NCBI RefSeq assembly: GCF_004153605.1
Contig: NZ_SDSI01000002.1
Span: 496,001-560,000 of the forward strand
Reading direction: 5' to 3'
DNA: 64,000 nt
DNA from: Qipengyuania_B thermophila
GTDB taxonomy: Bacteria; Pseudomonadota; Alphaproteobacteria; Sphingomonadales; Sphingomonadaceae
Shown here: piece after piece, positions 33,912 through 42,998 of the stretch
How positions within the stretch are numbered: the stretch's first letter is position 1
Layout: each line of letters starts with the position of its first letter
Made by a program: the position numbers and the translations under genes
The notes under the pieces: generated by a model
What the model was told of the DNA's origin: nothing
What the model saw: only the letters and a program-made list of their open reading frames with translations
Database searches by the model: none

Positions 33912-34412
33912 ATGGAGCGTGTCCTTCCACCGGAGATCATCACACTGGCCGAGCAGGTGGTCGCCGCCAACGCAGCCGCGGCGCGACGGATCGTGCTCGC
34001 GGAGAGCTGCACCGGCGGTCTTGTCGCGGCGGCTCTGACCGAGGTGGCCGGGTCATCGGCGGTCTTCGACCGGAGCTTCGTCACCTACTCGAACGAGGCC
34101 AAGATGGAGGCGCTCGGCGTGTCGCTCGACATTCTGGAGACCTTCGGCGCGGTTTCGGTCGCCTGCGTGTGGGCGATGGCGCGCGGAGCGTTGGCCCGGT
34201 CGTCCGCCGATGTAGCCGTGGCGATCAGCGGCATCGCCGGCCCCGGCGGCGGTTCGGAGCTGAAGCCGGTCGGGACCGTCGTCTTCGCCCGCGCTGTTCG
34301 CGGCCATGGCGATCAGGACGTCGCCGAAACGCGGGCGTTTCCGGACACCGACGGACGGGCGGGCATTCGCCAGGCCGCGACGATCTGCGCGCTTGAACTG
34401 CTCCTGCCCTGA
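33912..34412 (+). CDS. pncC: nicotinamide-nucleotide amidohydrolase (PncC/CinA C-domain)
   Basis: 166 aa stand-alone CinA C-terminal domain. The catalytic Ser lies in LAESCTGGLVAAALTEVAGSS, followed by FVTYSNEAKMEALGV and AISGIAGPGGGSELKPVGTV. Deamidates NMN to NaMN, recycling pyridine nucleotide made by DNA ligase. The ATG at 33912 has SD GGAGG six nt upstream. The ispDF-pncC-ratA-lipA neighbourhood is common in Sphingomonadales; ratA is convergent. Confidence 0.94.
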   Translation: MERVLPPEIITLAEQVVAANAAAARRIVLAESCTGGLVAAALTEVAGSSAVFDRSFVTYSNEAKMEALGVSLDILETFGAVSVACVWAMARGALARSSADVAVAISGIAGPGGGSELKPVGTVVFARAVRGHGDQDVAETRAFPDTDGRAGIRQAATICALELLLP

Positions 34413-34428
34413 TCCGGCGGAGAAAAGG

Positions 34429-34878
34429 TCACGCGGCCTTGGCGCCGGACCCGTAAAGCTCGGCCGCACGCGCCTCGAACGCCGCCACCATCTTGCGGAA
34501 TGCCCGGTCGATGTAGCGCCCCGCGAGGCTTTCGAAGATGCGGCTCTTGAACGCGAATTCGACGCAGAACTCGATCTCGCACCGGTCCGGTCCGAGCGGA
34601 CGGAAATCCCAGCGGTTGTCGAGATCGCTGAGCGGCCCGTCGACATAGTGAACACGGATAGACCGGGGACGGTCCCGGGTCACGCGCGAGGTGAACCGCT
34701 CCTTGAGCGCCTTGAACCCCACGAGCATGTCTGCCGTCAGCACGACGCCATCGTCCGACCGGACGCGGACTGCCGTCACCCACGGGAGAAAGGACGGATA
34801 TTCGCGCACGTCGGCCACAAGGTCGAACATCTGTTCCGCCGCGTATGGCAGCTGCCGGACTTCATGGATCCGCGGCAT
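34429..34878 (-). CDS. RatA/Coq10-type START-domain protein
   Basis: 149 aa SRPBCC (START-like) protein. Family features: LPYAAEQMFDLVADVREYPSFLPWV at the N terminus and the central strand block ADMLVGFKALKERFTSRV. Coq10 members bind ubiquinone and support respiration; the E. coli RatA relative was described as inhibiting 70S assembly. The ubiquinone role is more likely in alphaproteobacteria. ATG overlaps the lipA stop, so the two are coupled. Confidence 0.88.
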   Translation of the reverse strand: MPRIHEVRQLPYAAEQMFDLVADVREYPSFLPWVTAVRVRSDDGVVLTADMLVGFKALKERFTSRVTRDRPRSIRVHYVDGPLSDLDNRWDFRPLGPDRCEIEFCVEFAFKSRIFESLAGRYIDRAFRKMVAAFEARAAELYGSGAKAA

Positions 34879-35837
34879 CAGGCAATGACCTTTGCGGCGC
34901 GGTCGAGAGCCTGCGCGCGCCGCTGCCGCATCACCTCGAAGTCGGCCCCGGCATGGTAGCTCGACCGGGTCAGAGGACTGGCGGCAACCTGCAGGAACCC
35001 TTTGGCCCGCGCGATCGAGGCATAGGCGTCGAAGGCTGCCGGCGTGACGAAGTCCGCCACCCGCGCATGCTTCGGCGTCGGTTGCAGGTACTGGCCCATG
35101 GTGATGAAATCGACATCGGCGCAGCGCATGTCGTCCATGACCTGATGCACCTCCAGGCGCTCTTCGCCCAGACCCAGCATGATGCCCGATTTGGTGAAGA
35201 TCAGCGGATCGTGCGCCTTGACCTCTTCGAGCAGGCGGAGGGAAGCGTAGTAGCGCGCGCCCGGCCGGATGGTCGGGTAGAGCCGGGGAACCGTCTCGAG
35301 GTTGTGATTGTACACATCCGGGCCGGCCTGGCAGATCATCTCCACGGCCGCGCGCATCTTGTTGCGGAAGTCAGGCGTGAGGATCTCGATCGTCGTGGCG
35401 GGCGTGCTGCGCCGCAGCGCCTTGATGACCCTGACGAACTGGCCGGCACCGCCATCAGGAAGATCGTCGCGGTCCACGCTGGTCACGACGATGTGCTGCA
35501 ACCCCAGCCGGGCGGCCGCGGCCGCGACATGCTCGGGTTCGAGCGGATCGACGGGCCGCGGCATGCCGGTCTTCACGTTGCAGAAGGCGCAGGCGCGGGT
35601 GCACACGTCGCCGAGGATCATTACGGTTGCGTGTTTTTTCTCCCAACATTCACCGATGTTGGGACACGCAGCTTCCTCGCACACGGTGTTCAGCGACAGC
35701 TCCCGCATCAGGGCCCGCGTCGACTGGTAGCCTTGACCAACCGGAGCGCGGACGCGGATCCAGTCGGGCTTGCGCTGCCGGGGTGGACGGTCACCCGAGA
35801 GCGCCATCGCGGAGGAGAGATCGTTCATGGCCGCCAT
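34878..35837 (-). CDS. lipA: lipoyl synthase
   Basis: 319 aa radical-SAM enzyme inserting two sulfurs into octanoyl groups on lipoyl domains. Auxiliary cluster motif CEEAACPNIGEC (Cys-x4-Cys-x5-Cys), radical-SAM motif CTRACAFC, and VTSVDRDDLPDGGA follow. The Ser ligand near the C terminus (LTRSSYHAG) is intact. Likely substrates encoded here are the E2 and E1-beta lipoyl domains. Start at the ATG with a second in-frame ATG three codons on. A terminator of the next upstream gene lies in the 97-nt gap behind it. Confidence 0.96.
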   Translation of the reverse strand: MAAMNDLSSAMALSGDRPPRQRKPDWIRVRAPVGQGYQSTRALMRELSLNTVCEEAACPNIGECWEKKHATVMILGDVCTRACAFCNVKTGMPRPVDPLEPEHVAAAAARLGLQHIVVTSVDRDDLPDGGAGQFVRVIKALRRSTPATTIEILTPDFRNKMRAAVEMICQAGPDVYNHNLETVPRLYPTIRPGARYYASLRLLEEVKAHDPLIFTKSGIMLGLGEERLEVHQVMDDMRCADVDFITMGQYLQPTPKHARVADFVTPAAFDAYASIARAKGFLQVAASPLTRSSYHAGADFEVMRQRRAQALDRAAKVIA

Positions 35838-35865
35838 CTAGGCTGGCAGACAGGTCACTGCAAGA

Positions 35866-35894
35866 AAGGGCGGCGGGTTCACCCCGCCGCCCTT
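35866..35894 (-). terminator. intrinsic terminator after the TPR-like gene
   Basis: A 12-bp perfect stem (35866-35877 with 35883-35894) and a 5-nt loop; on the minus strand it is followed by TTTCTTG. It lies 41 nt beyond the stop of the TPR-like gene and ahead of lipA, insulating the two. Confidence 0.7.
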
Positions 35895-35934
35895 CCAGCC
35901 TTCCGCCGCTGCCGCGGTCGAGTCCGGGACGCGT

Positions 35935-37254
35935 TCAGCCGGTCGTCCGTCCCTGCGCCCGCTGCTCCGCATAGGCCGCCCACAGCTGCGACACCGCCGA
36001 GCGGTTGCCCTCGACGCGGCCGAAGGTTTCGGCCGCGGCGGCATAGTTGCCCTGGCGGACCTGCGCGATCCCGATCCGGTTCTGCAGGGTCACGGTGTCG
36101 GCGCCGGGCATGGTCAGAGCCTTGCGGTAGAACTGCTCGGCCTTCTGCGGCTGGCCTGCATCAAGGAAGATGTTGCCAGCCGCCACCACGGTCTGCAGAC
36201 GGGCCGAAGCGGCATTGGCATCGCGCTCCAGCCCGGCGAGTTCCCCCTGCACGATCGACTGCCGCGAACGCGCCGTCGCCAGCGCGTCGGAGGCAAACGA
36301 GTTCTCGCGCGACAGCAGGCCGGAGGCGTACCCTTCGTTGACGACCTGAACCACCTCGTTGGGCAGACGCCGCGGGTCGGCCATTTCGATGAACGCCAGA
36401 TATTCCTGTCCGTCCCGGAAGGTGCGGGTCGCCTGCTGCAGCCGCAGCAGGTCGAGCACGTCGTCGTCGTTCAGCTGCGCGGAGGTGCGGGTGACGACGA
36501 TGGCATCGCCCCAGCTGTCGCTCGCCGGGTAGTGGCGCGCAAAGAGGGTGCCGTAGCGGACGGCCGCATCACCGAGCCGGCCGGTATAGGCGACGGCCAG
36601 CGCCTTGCGCAGATGATCGCGCGACGGCACCTGGCCGGCCGCGACCTGCTGATCGACGATCCCGCCGATATAGGACAGCCCGCCGGCATGGTCGTTCTGC
36701 TGGACGAAGGTGTCGGTGATGAGCACGTGCGGATCGGTCTCGTTGTAGCCCGCGGCGACCGCCGCCTGGAGGTAGGTCCGCGACCGGGCGAAATCCCGGG
36801 CCTGATAGGCGATCTGGCCGGCGATGAAGTTGTACTGGCCCAAATTCTCCGCGGCGACCTTGCCGCTTTCGAGCATCAGGCCAAGCCCCTGAAGCTGCAG
36901 CGCGGGATCGCTCGCCGCCGTGCCTGCCGCGTAGATGAACTGACCGCCGGCGAACTTGTCGTCCGGCGTCGAAACCGCCGCGGCAATCGCCGGCACGGCT
37001 GCCCGCATCGCCTGCGGATCACGGGGCTGCGCGTTGAACAGCGCCTGCGCCGGCGCGAACGCCGCGCGGAAGGCTTCCGAGTAGGTCGCCTGCGGCGCCT
37101 GCTGTCCGCGTTCCCGGTTGCCGCGCTGCTGGGCTGCGGCCGGATCCGCGAACGATCCTGCAGTCAGCGCCACGACCGCGGCCATGGCCACACCGAACCT
37201 TCGGACGGATCTGCCTTCCCCGCCTCGCGCTCCCCGCTTGCCCGAAATCATCAT
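35935..37254 (-). CDS. exported TPR-like protein, unknown
   Basis: 439 aa. N-terminal export signal (FGVAMAAVVALTAGSFADPAAAQ) then an alpha-helical repeat protein. Helical pairs resembling tetratricopeptide repeats are clearest at about 145-215 (YNFIAGQIAYQARDFARSRTYL) and at the C terminus (AGQPQKAEQFYRKALTM, GNYAAAAETFGRVEG). Such proteins scaffold complexes in the periplasm or at the membrane; no partner is evident. The start MMISGKRG is used because upstream in-frame codons look non-coding. Divergent from gyrA with a 314-nt gap, and followed by its own terminator. Confidence 0.8.
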   Translation of the reverse strand: MMISGKRGARGGEGRSVRRFGVAMAAVVALTAGSFADPAAAQQRGNRERGQQAPQATYSEAFRAAFAPAQALFNAQPRDPQAMRAAVPAIAAAVSTPDDKFAGGQFIYAAGTAASDPALQLQGLGLMLESGKVAAENLGQYNFIAGQIAYQARDFARSRTYLQAAVAAGYNETDPHVLITDTFVQQNDHAGGLSYIGGIVDQQVAAGQVPSRDHLRKALAVAYTGRLGDAAVRYGTLFARHYPASDSWGDAIVVTRTSAQLNDDDVLDLLRLQQATRTFRDGQEYLAFIEMADPRRLPNEVVQVVNEGYASGLLSRENSFASDALATARSRQSIVQGELAGLERDANAASARLQTVVAAGNIFLDAGQPQKAEQFYRKALTMPGADTVTLQNRIGIAQVRQGNYAAAAETFGRVEGNRSAVSQLWAAYAEQRAQGRTTG

Positions 37255-37568
37255 ACGTCTATACCCCGCTCTTTCAGGACGTGCCGCACTCCGGCCCGCC
37301 GTGTCGAAACCAAATCGTCGCGCCTTGTCTGAACCGCGAGGGTGTCCCGCCCGGTTCATGCGCAAGCCACGCGATGTCGCTATGGACCTCGGCCTTAATC
37401 ATGATTGAATGTCAAAGCTCTCCTGCCGTTCATCCCCGGCGGCGCGGGGATGCGTCATGCGGTCTGTGGATAAAGCGAGCCGGCGGGCCAAGCGGTTCCC
37501 ACGGGGTCTCCTGTTTCCTGTAAGACCGTGAAGCCTTCTCCCCTGTCAGCAGCGTTGGAAGTGAACTC
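37255..37568. other. divergent intergenic region, TPR-like gene / gyrA
   Basis: No gene seen. It must hold the promoters of both flanking genes. A GC-rich hairpin, CATCCCCG (37431-37438) paired with CGGGGATG (37445-37452), has no T-tract and so is not a standard terminator; it could be an operator or leader structure for gyrA. GGAAG at 37556-37560 is a plausible SD for the gyrA TTG start. Confidence 0.5.
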
Positions 37569-40343
37569 TTGAACGATATCAGCCCCATCGGCCCCTCCGA
37601 CCCACAGCACGGCGGATACGAGCGCATCGACATCGTCGACGAGATGAAGAGCAGCTACCTGGATTACGCGATGAGCGTGATCATCAGCCGCGCTCTTCCC
37701 GATGTCCGCGACGGTTTGAAGCCGGTCCACCGGCGCATCCTCTATGCAAGTCACGAGGCCGGCTTCGTGGCCGGTCGGCCCTATCGCAAGAGCGCCAAGA
37801 TCGTCGGCGACGTGATGGGCAACTTCCACCCTCACGGCGACAGCGCCATCTACGACGCTCTGGCGCGCATGACGCAGGACTGGTCGATGCGCGTGCCGCT
37901 GGTCGACGGCCAGGGAAACTTCGGCAGCGTCGATCCCGATCCGCCCGCCTCCATGCGCTACACCGAGGCCCGGCTTGCCCGCGTGGCCAATGCGTTGCTG
38001 GAAGATCTCGACAAGGACACGGTCGACTTTGCCGACAACTATGACGGCTCGCGCAAGGAACCGACGGTTCTGCCGGCACGCTTCCCCAATCTGCTGGTCA
38101 ACGGCGCCGGCGGCATCGCGGTCGGCATGGCGACGAACATCCCGCCGCACAATCTGGGCGAGGTGATCGACGCCTGCGTGGCGATGATCGACAATCCCGG
38201 CATCACGGCCGAGGAACTGATCGCGATCGTCCCAGGGCCGGACTTTCCGACCGCGCCGCTGATCCTCGGCCAGGCGGGCAGCCGGGCCGCCTATCTGACG
38301 GGCCGCGGCTCCATTCTCATGCGCTGTCAGCACGAAATCGAGGACCGGCGCGGCGACCGGCAGTCCATCGTGCTCAAATCCCTTCCTTACCAGGTCGGCA
38401 AGGCCAGCCTGGTGGAGAAGATCGCCGAAGCCGCGCGGGACAAGCGGGTCGAAGGCATCGCGGACATCCGGGACGAGTCCAACCGCGAGGGGATCCGCGT
38501 CGTCATCGATCTGAAGCGCGAAGCGTCGGCCGAAGTGACGCTCAACCAGATCTGGCGGCACACCCCGGCCCAGGCGTCGTTTCCCGCCAACATGCTCGCC
38601 ATCCGCGGCGGTCGTCCGGAGATCCTCACGCTCAGGGAGATCATCCAGGCTTTCATCGCCTTCCGCGAGGAGGTGATCACCCGCCGCACCAAGTTCGAGC
38701 TGAACCGCGCCCGTGAACGGGCCCACATCCTGCTGGGTCTGGTCATCGCCGTCTCCAATCTCGACGAGGTCGTGCGCATCATCCGTGCGGCGGCAAGTCC
38801 CGCGGATGCGCGTGCGGCCCTGCTCGCGCGTGAGTGGCCGATCGGCGACATCGGCCGCTACATCGCGCTCGTCGAGGCGATCGAAGCCGAGGTCGAACAG
38901 GAGGCCGGCGTTTACCGCCTGTCGGCGCGGCAGGTGAAAGCCATTCTCGACCTCCGCCTGCACCGGCTCACGGCGCTGGGGCGCGACGAGATCGGTGACG
39001 AGCTTCAGGAGCTGGCCGACCAGATCGCCGGGTTCCTGCGGATCCTTGCAGACCGTTCGGTTCTGTTCGGAGTGATGCGGGAAGAACTGCTCGAGGTGCG
39101 CGCGAACTTCGCGACTCCGCGCCTCTGCACCATCGCTCCGGCGTGGGACGGGATTGACGACGAGGATCTCATCGCCCGCGACGAGATGGTGGTGACCGTC
39201 ACCATGGACGGATACATCAAGCGCACGTCGCTGTCCGCCTTCCGCGCCCAGAACCGCGGCGGGAAGGGCCGCGCGGGCATGAACACCAAGGAGCAGGACG
39301 CGGTCAGCGACCTGTTCATCACCAGCACGCACAATCCGGTCCTGTTCTTTTCCACCGCCGGCAAGGTCTACCGCCTCAAGGTCTGGCGTCTGCCTGAAGG
39401 CGGACCGGCCACGCGCGGGCGGCCGATCGTCAACCTCCTGCCCGCACTGGAGGAGGGAGAGACGATCGCTGCCGTGCTTCCCCTCCCCGAGGACGAGAAC
39501 GCCTGGAGCGCCCTGCACGTGGTCTTCGCCACCGCGCGCGGCAACATCCGGCGCAACGCGATGGACGCTTTCGCCAACGTGCCGTCGAGCGGCAAGCTCG
39601 CGATCCGTTTCGAGGACGGATCGGACGACCGGCTGGTTGGCGTGGCCCTGGTCGAGCCGGGTGACGATGTCCTCCTGGCCAGCCGCCAGGGCAAGGCGAT
39701 CCGCTTTGCCGCGGAGGATGTGCGCGAGTTCGCCAGCCGCACCTCCACCGGCGTGCGCGGCATGACGCTGCGTCCCGATGACGCCGTGATCTCGCTCGCC
39801 ATCCTGCGCGGCGGCGCATGGTCGTCCGAACAGCGCGACGCCTATCTCCGCCAGGCAGCGTGGAAGGCATCGGGTAGCCAGAACCTGTCGCCTGAACATC
39901 AGAACATGGCGGACGAGGAGCAGTTCATCCTCACCGTCTGCGCCAATGGCTACGGCAAGCTCAGTTCCGCCTACGAGTACCGGCGCACCGGCCGCGGCGG
40001 TCAGGGGATCGTCAACATCGACAACATCGCCCGCAACGGTCCGGTGGTGGCAAGTTTCACCGCGACGCCGCGTGATCAGCTGATGCTGGTGACGGACCAA
40101 GCGAAGCTCATCCGCATCAGCCTTGCCTCGCTGCGCGTGATCGGCCGCGGCAGCGCCGGGGTGCGCCTGTTCGACGTATCGCCCGGAGAGCACGTCGTGG
40201 GAGCGGCGCGGATCGACGACATCGCCGAGCCTGAGAACGAAGCCGAACTCGCGATCGTCGAGGAGATCGCCACCCGCAGCAGTGTCGAGACGGCGCCGGA
40301 CACGCCGGCCGATCGCGACACGCCGTCGCCGCTCGAACCATAG
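37569..40343 (+). CDS. gyrA: DNA gyrase subunit A
   Basis: 924 aa, introduces negative supercoils with GyrB. Breakage-reunion domain 1-520: catalytic Tyr131 in ASMRYTEARLA, quinolone-determining region HPHGDSAIYDALARM with Ser92 and Asp96 (the residues of susceptible enzymes). The C-terminal pinwheel (about 540-880) carries the GyrA box as QNRGGKG at 561-567, where QRRGGKG is usual. An insertion of about 30 residues (WSSEQRDAYLRQAAWKASG region) sits in the pinwheel. Start TTG at 37569 with GGAAG eight nt upstream. Pairs with trmFO eight nt downstream. Confidence 0.96.
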   Translation: MNDISPIGPSDPQHGGYERIDIVDEMKSSYLDYAMSVIISRALPDVRDGLKPVHRRILYASHEAGFVAGRPYRKSAKIVGDVMGNFHPHGDSAIYDALARMTQDWSMRVPLVDGQGNFGSVDPDPPASMRYTEARLARVANALLEDLDKDTVDFADNYDGSRKEPTVLPARFPNLLVNGAGGIAVGMATNIPPHNLGEVIDACVAMIDNPGITAEELIAIVPGPDFPTAPLILGQAGSRAAYLTGRGSILMRCQHEIEDRRGDRQSIVLKSLPYQVGKASLVEKIAEAARDKRVEGIADIRDESNREGIRVVIDLKREASAEVTLNQIWRHTPAQASFPANMLAIRGGRPEILTLREIIQAFIAFREEVITRRTKFELNRARERAHILLGLVIAVSNLDEVVRIIRAAASPADARAALLAREWPIGDIGRYIALVEAIEAEVEQEAGVYRLSARQVKAILDLRLHRLTALGRDEIGDELQELADQIAGFLRILADRSVLFGVMREELLEVRANFATPRLCTIAPAWDGIDDEDLIARDEMVVTVTMDGYIKRTSLSAFRAQNRGGKGRAGMNTKEQDAVSDLFITSTHNPVLFFSTAGKVYRLKVWRLPEGGPATRGRPIVNLLPALEEGETIAAVLPLPEDENAWSALHVVFATARGNIRRNAMDAFANVPSSGKLAIRFEDGSDDRLVGVALVEPGDDVLLASRQGKAIRFAAEDVREFASRTSTGVRGMTLRPDDAVISLAILRGGAWSSEQRDAYLRQAAWKASGSQNLSPEHQNMADEEQFILTVCANGYGKLSSAYEYRRTGRGGQGIVNIDNIARNGPVVASFTATPRDQLMLVTDQAKLIRISLASLRVIGRGSAGVRLFDVSPGEHVVGAARIDDIAEPENEAELAIVEEIATRSSVETAPDTPADRDTPSPLEP

Positions 40344-40351
40344 CCGTAAAA

Positions 40352-41704
40352 ATGCCCTCGTCTCCCTGTGACGTGCACGTGATCGGCGGCGGGCTGGCCG
40401 GGAGCGAGGCGGCTTGGCAGCTGGCACAGCGCGGGGCGCGCGTGCGGCTGACGGAGATGCGCGGCGGCGGGGCGACCACGCCGGCCCACGAGACCGCACT
40501 GCTGGCCGAGCTGGTCTGCTCCAACTCGTTCCGCTCGGACGATGACCGCCTCAACGCGGTCGGACTCCTCCACGACGAGATGCGAAGGCTCGACAGCATC
40601 GTCATGGCGGCCGGCGAGGACACCCGCGTTCCCGCCGGGAGCGCCATGGCCGTCGACCGCACCGCCTTCGCGCACGCCGTGCAGGAACGCCTGGAACAGC
40701 ATCCGAACGTGACCATAGTGCGCGAGCGGGTTGACACACTTCCCCGGGCGGGTCTCACAATCGTGGCGACAGGACCGCTCACGGCCACCGCGCTGGCCGA
40801 AGACATCGCCCGTCTCACCGGTGCCGAGCATCTCGCCTTCTTCGACGCCATTGCGCCGATCGTTCACCGCGACACGATCGACATGGACATCTGCTGGGTC
40901 CAGTCGCGGTGGAACAAGCGCACGCATCTGTCGGGCGAGGACGGCGACTACATCAACTGCCCTCTCGACAAGGAGCAGTACCTCGCCTTTCACGCACAGC
41001 TCCTGGCGCGGGACACCGTGTCGTTCCGCGAATGGGAGACCGACACCCCCTACTTCGAAGGGTGCATGCCCATCGAGGTCATGGCCGCGCGCGGGGTGGA
41101 CACGCTGCGGTTCGGACCGATGAAGCCGGTCGGCCTCGACGACCCTCGCACCGGGCGCTGGCCCTATGCCGTGGTTCAGCTTCGCCAAGACAACCGGCTT
41201 GGCACGCTGTGGAACATGGTCGGGTTCCAGACCAAGCTCAAGCACAGCGAGCAGGTGGAGCTGTTCCGCACCATCCCCGGCCTTCAGAAGGCCGAGTTCG
41301 CGCGCCTAGGCGGCCTCCACCGCAACACCTTCCTGAACGCGCCGCGTCTGCTCGACGATCAGCTCCGCTTGCGCAGGGCCCCGCATCTGCGCTTCGCAGG
41401 GCAGATCACGGGCTGCGAAGGGTATGTCGAAAGCGCTGCGGTGGGGTTGGCGGCGGGGCTGATGACGCTGGCCGAGCTGCGCGGCCTGCCTTGGGAGCCC
41501 CTGCCCGCCACGACGGCTCTGGGCAGTCTGCTGAGCCACATTACGGGCGGAGCCGCGGCGGCGACCTATCAGCCGATGAACATCAACTTCGGTCTCTTTC
41601 CGCCCCTGCACGAGATCCACAAGAAGGCGCGCAAGGAGGCTTACACCAGCCGTGCCAAGGCCGATCTCGGCTCGTGGCTGCGGGCAGCGGCTGTGTCCGC
41701 CTAG
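40352..41704 (+). CDS. trmFO: tRNA m5U54 methyltransferase TrmFO (folate/FAD-dependent)
   Basis: 450 aa. Methylates U54 of the T-loop using methylene-THF and FADH2. FAD-binding motif VIGGGLAGSEAAWQLAQRG at the N terminus, the catalytic-type cysteines in ELVCSNSFRSDD and GDYINCPLDKEQY, and the C-terminal block YQPMNINFGLFPP. Length is typical. It begins eight nt after gyrA and is convergent with the EF-hand gene. Confidence 0.96.
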   Translation: MPSSPCDVHVIGGGLAGSEAAWQLAQRGARVRLTEMRGGGATTPAHETALLAELVCSNSFRSDDDRLNAVGLLHDEMRRLDSIVMAAGEDTRVPAGSAMAVDRTAFAHAVQERLEQHPNVTIVRERVDTLPRAGLTIVATGPLTATALAEDIARLTGAEHLAFFDAIAPIVHRDTIDMDICWVQSRWNKRTHLSGEDGDYINCPLDKEQYLAFHAQLLARDTVSFREWETDTPYFEGCMPIEVMAARGVDTLRFGPMKPVGLDDPRTGRWPYAVVQLRQDNRLGTLWNMVGFQTKLKHSEQVELFRTIPGLQKAEFARLGGLHRNTFLNAPRLLDDQLRLRRAPHLRFAGQITGCEGYVESAAVGLAAGLMTLAELRGLPWEPLPATTALGSLLSHITGGAAAATYQPMNINFGLFPPLHEIHKKARKEAYTSRAKADLGSWLRAAAVSA

Positions 41705-41708
41705 CCGG

Positions 41709-42182
41709 TCAGCACGCGCATCGCGGCTTTGGCTTCGGCTTCGCGGCCGGCATCCCTGCCGAAAATTCCGGCAGCGTCAGTTCCGCGTCGCGGTTCGCAT
41801 CCGCCGCTTCGAACCGCTTCACGGTCGCCACCGCCCATTCCTCGAAGGTGAGGAGATTGTTCCCGTCGACGTCCAGCTTGCGGAACGCTGCCGCGCGGGT
41901 GGAAAGCATCTCGTTCCGGCTGATCCGCCAGTCGCGGTTGCGGTCATACCGGAAGAAGCGCTGTTGCTCCTTGCTCAGTTCCGTCGCGGACGGGAGCGCC
42001 GGACCGCGTGCTGCGAGGTCGGCGGCGGTCGCGAGCGGCAGGGCAATTTCTGACTGCGCAGCAGGTGCAGCCGCGGGCGGCGGGACGCCTGCGGCCTCCA
42101 CCTGCGCCCGGCCCTGAAGCCAGAACAACCCGACGCCGAAGATGACGAGCACGCCCAACGCGCCCAGAAGAATGCGGCTCAT
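41709..42182 (-). CDS. membrane-anchored EF-hand calcium-binding protein
   Basis: 157 aa. An N-terminal uncleaved-type helix (ILLGALGVLVIFGVGLFWL) is followed by an Ala/Pro linker and three canonical 12-residue EF-hand loops: DRNRDWRISRNE, DVDGNNLLTFEE and DANRDAELTLPE. All calcium-coordinating positions 1, 3, 5 and 12 are acidic or Asn. A Lys/Pro tail ends in CAC. Role unknown; it could sense calcium at the periplasmic face. Convergent with trmFO (4 nt apart), and 43 nt downstream of the squalene/phytoene synthase-like gene. Confidence 0.8.
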   Translation of the reverse strand: MSRILLGALGVLVIFGVGLFWLQGRAQVEAAGVPPPAAAPAAQSEIALPLATAADLAARGPALPSATELSKEQQRFFRYDRNRDWRISRNEMLSTRAAAFRKLDVDGNNLLTFEEWAVATVKRFEAADANRDAELTLPEFSAGMPAAKPKPKPRCAC

Positions 42183-42225
42183 TCCCGCCTCCTAGGCGGC
42201 GAACCGTTACCAAGCTGTAGCCGCG

Positions 42226-42915
42226 CTAGCGCCCCGTGAGCCCTGCGCGCAGCGCGTCCAGCGCGCTGGCGCGTCCGGCCCACAACGGTGCGCGCTCGTG
42301 ACGCAAGGCTCTGAGCGCGATTCGCCTCAACACGGCGGCGGGACGGAGCGCACGGCTCAGCCGCGGCATCGCGGCAAGGTTCTCCCGCAGCACCTGCGCA
42401 TCGGCGCGGGATCCGCCGGAACGCCGCAGCAACGCCAGCGCCCACAGGCCGCCCGCCTGCGCTGCTCCGATCCGCTGGGCGTCGCTGCGGCCGCTGGTCG
42501 CGAACGTGGCGAAGCACGCACCGAGAGCGGATCGGACCTGCTCGGCCTCGGAGTGCATCGGCTCGGCGAGCCAGTGTTCCTCGTGCGCGTCGATCAGCGC
42601 AACAAGACATTGGCGGTCTGCCACCCAGTGACGGCCAATCAGGCCGAGCAGCGGGTCGGCGGCCGTCTGCAGCCGCGCCGGATCACCCACCTGCTCACGC
42701 CACCAGGCAAGCTTCATCTGGGTCAGCAACGGTTCGCGGCCGGTTCTGCCCAGTCGGATGAGCCGAGTGTTCAGCGCAAAGAGAGCAAGATACCGCCCGT
42801 GTGTCTCGGACGGCGCATAGTGAAGCGCCGCCCCCTCGGGGAGCGTCACCTTCACCTCCGGCCGGCCGGGATCTCCTGCAAGCGCCACCGGAACGACGGG
42901 ACTCAGATCCTCCAT
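42226..42915 (-). CDS. squalene/phytoene synthase-like protein (degenerate, NDUFAF6-type)
   Basis: 229 aa, shorter than active synthases. The recognisable block is RYLALFALNTRLIRLGRTGREPL then MKLAWWREQVGDP, matching the trans-isoprenyl synthase-like family that includes the complex I assembly factor NDUFAF6. The Asp-rich DxxxD motifs that bind prenyl diphosphates are not present, so a classical synthase activity is unlikely. Ends with an Arg-rich helical region. Divergent from the TadG-like gene. Confidence 0.7.
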   Translation of the reverse strand: MEDLSPVVPVALAGDPGRPEVKVTLPEGAALHYAPSETHGRYLALFALNTRLIRLGRTGREPLLTQMKLAWWREQVGDPARLQTAADPLLGLIGRHWVADRQCLVALIDAHEEHWLAEPMHSEAEQVRSALGACFATFATSGRSDAQRIGAAQAGGLWALALLRRSGGSRADAQVLRENLAAMPRLSRALRPAAVLRRIALRALRHERAPLWAGRASALDALRAGLTGR

Positions 42916-42998
42916 GCGGCGTTCACCATCTGCGCTAACACAATGTTGACCCTTTCCGCTTAGTGGCCGGTGTTCGATCAGGGAGCGGAGATCGGCAG

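Noticed and set aside
37455..40499. 1014-codon open frame antisense to gyrA
   Set aside because: It is the mirror of gyrA caused by high GC and codon bias; low-complexity Arg/His/Asp-rich sequence with no recognisable domain.
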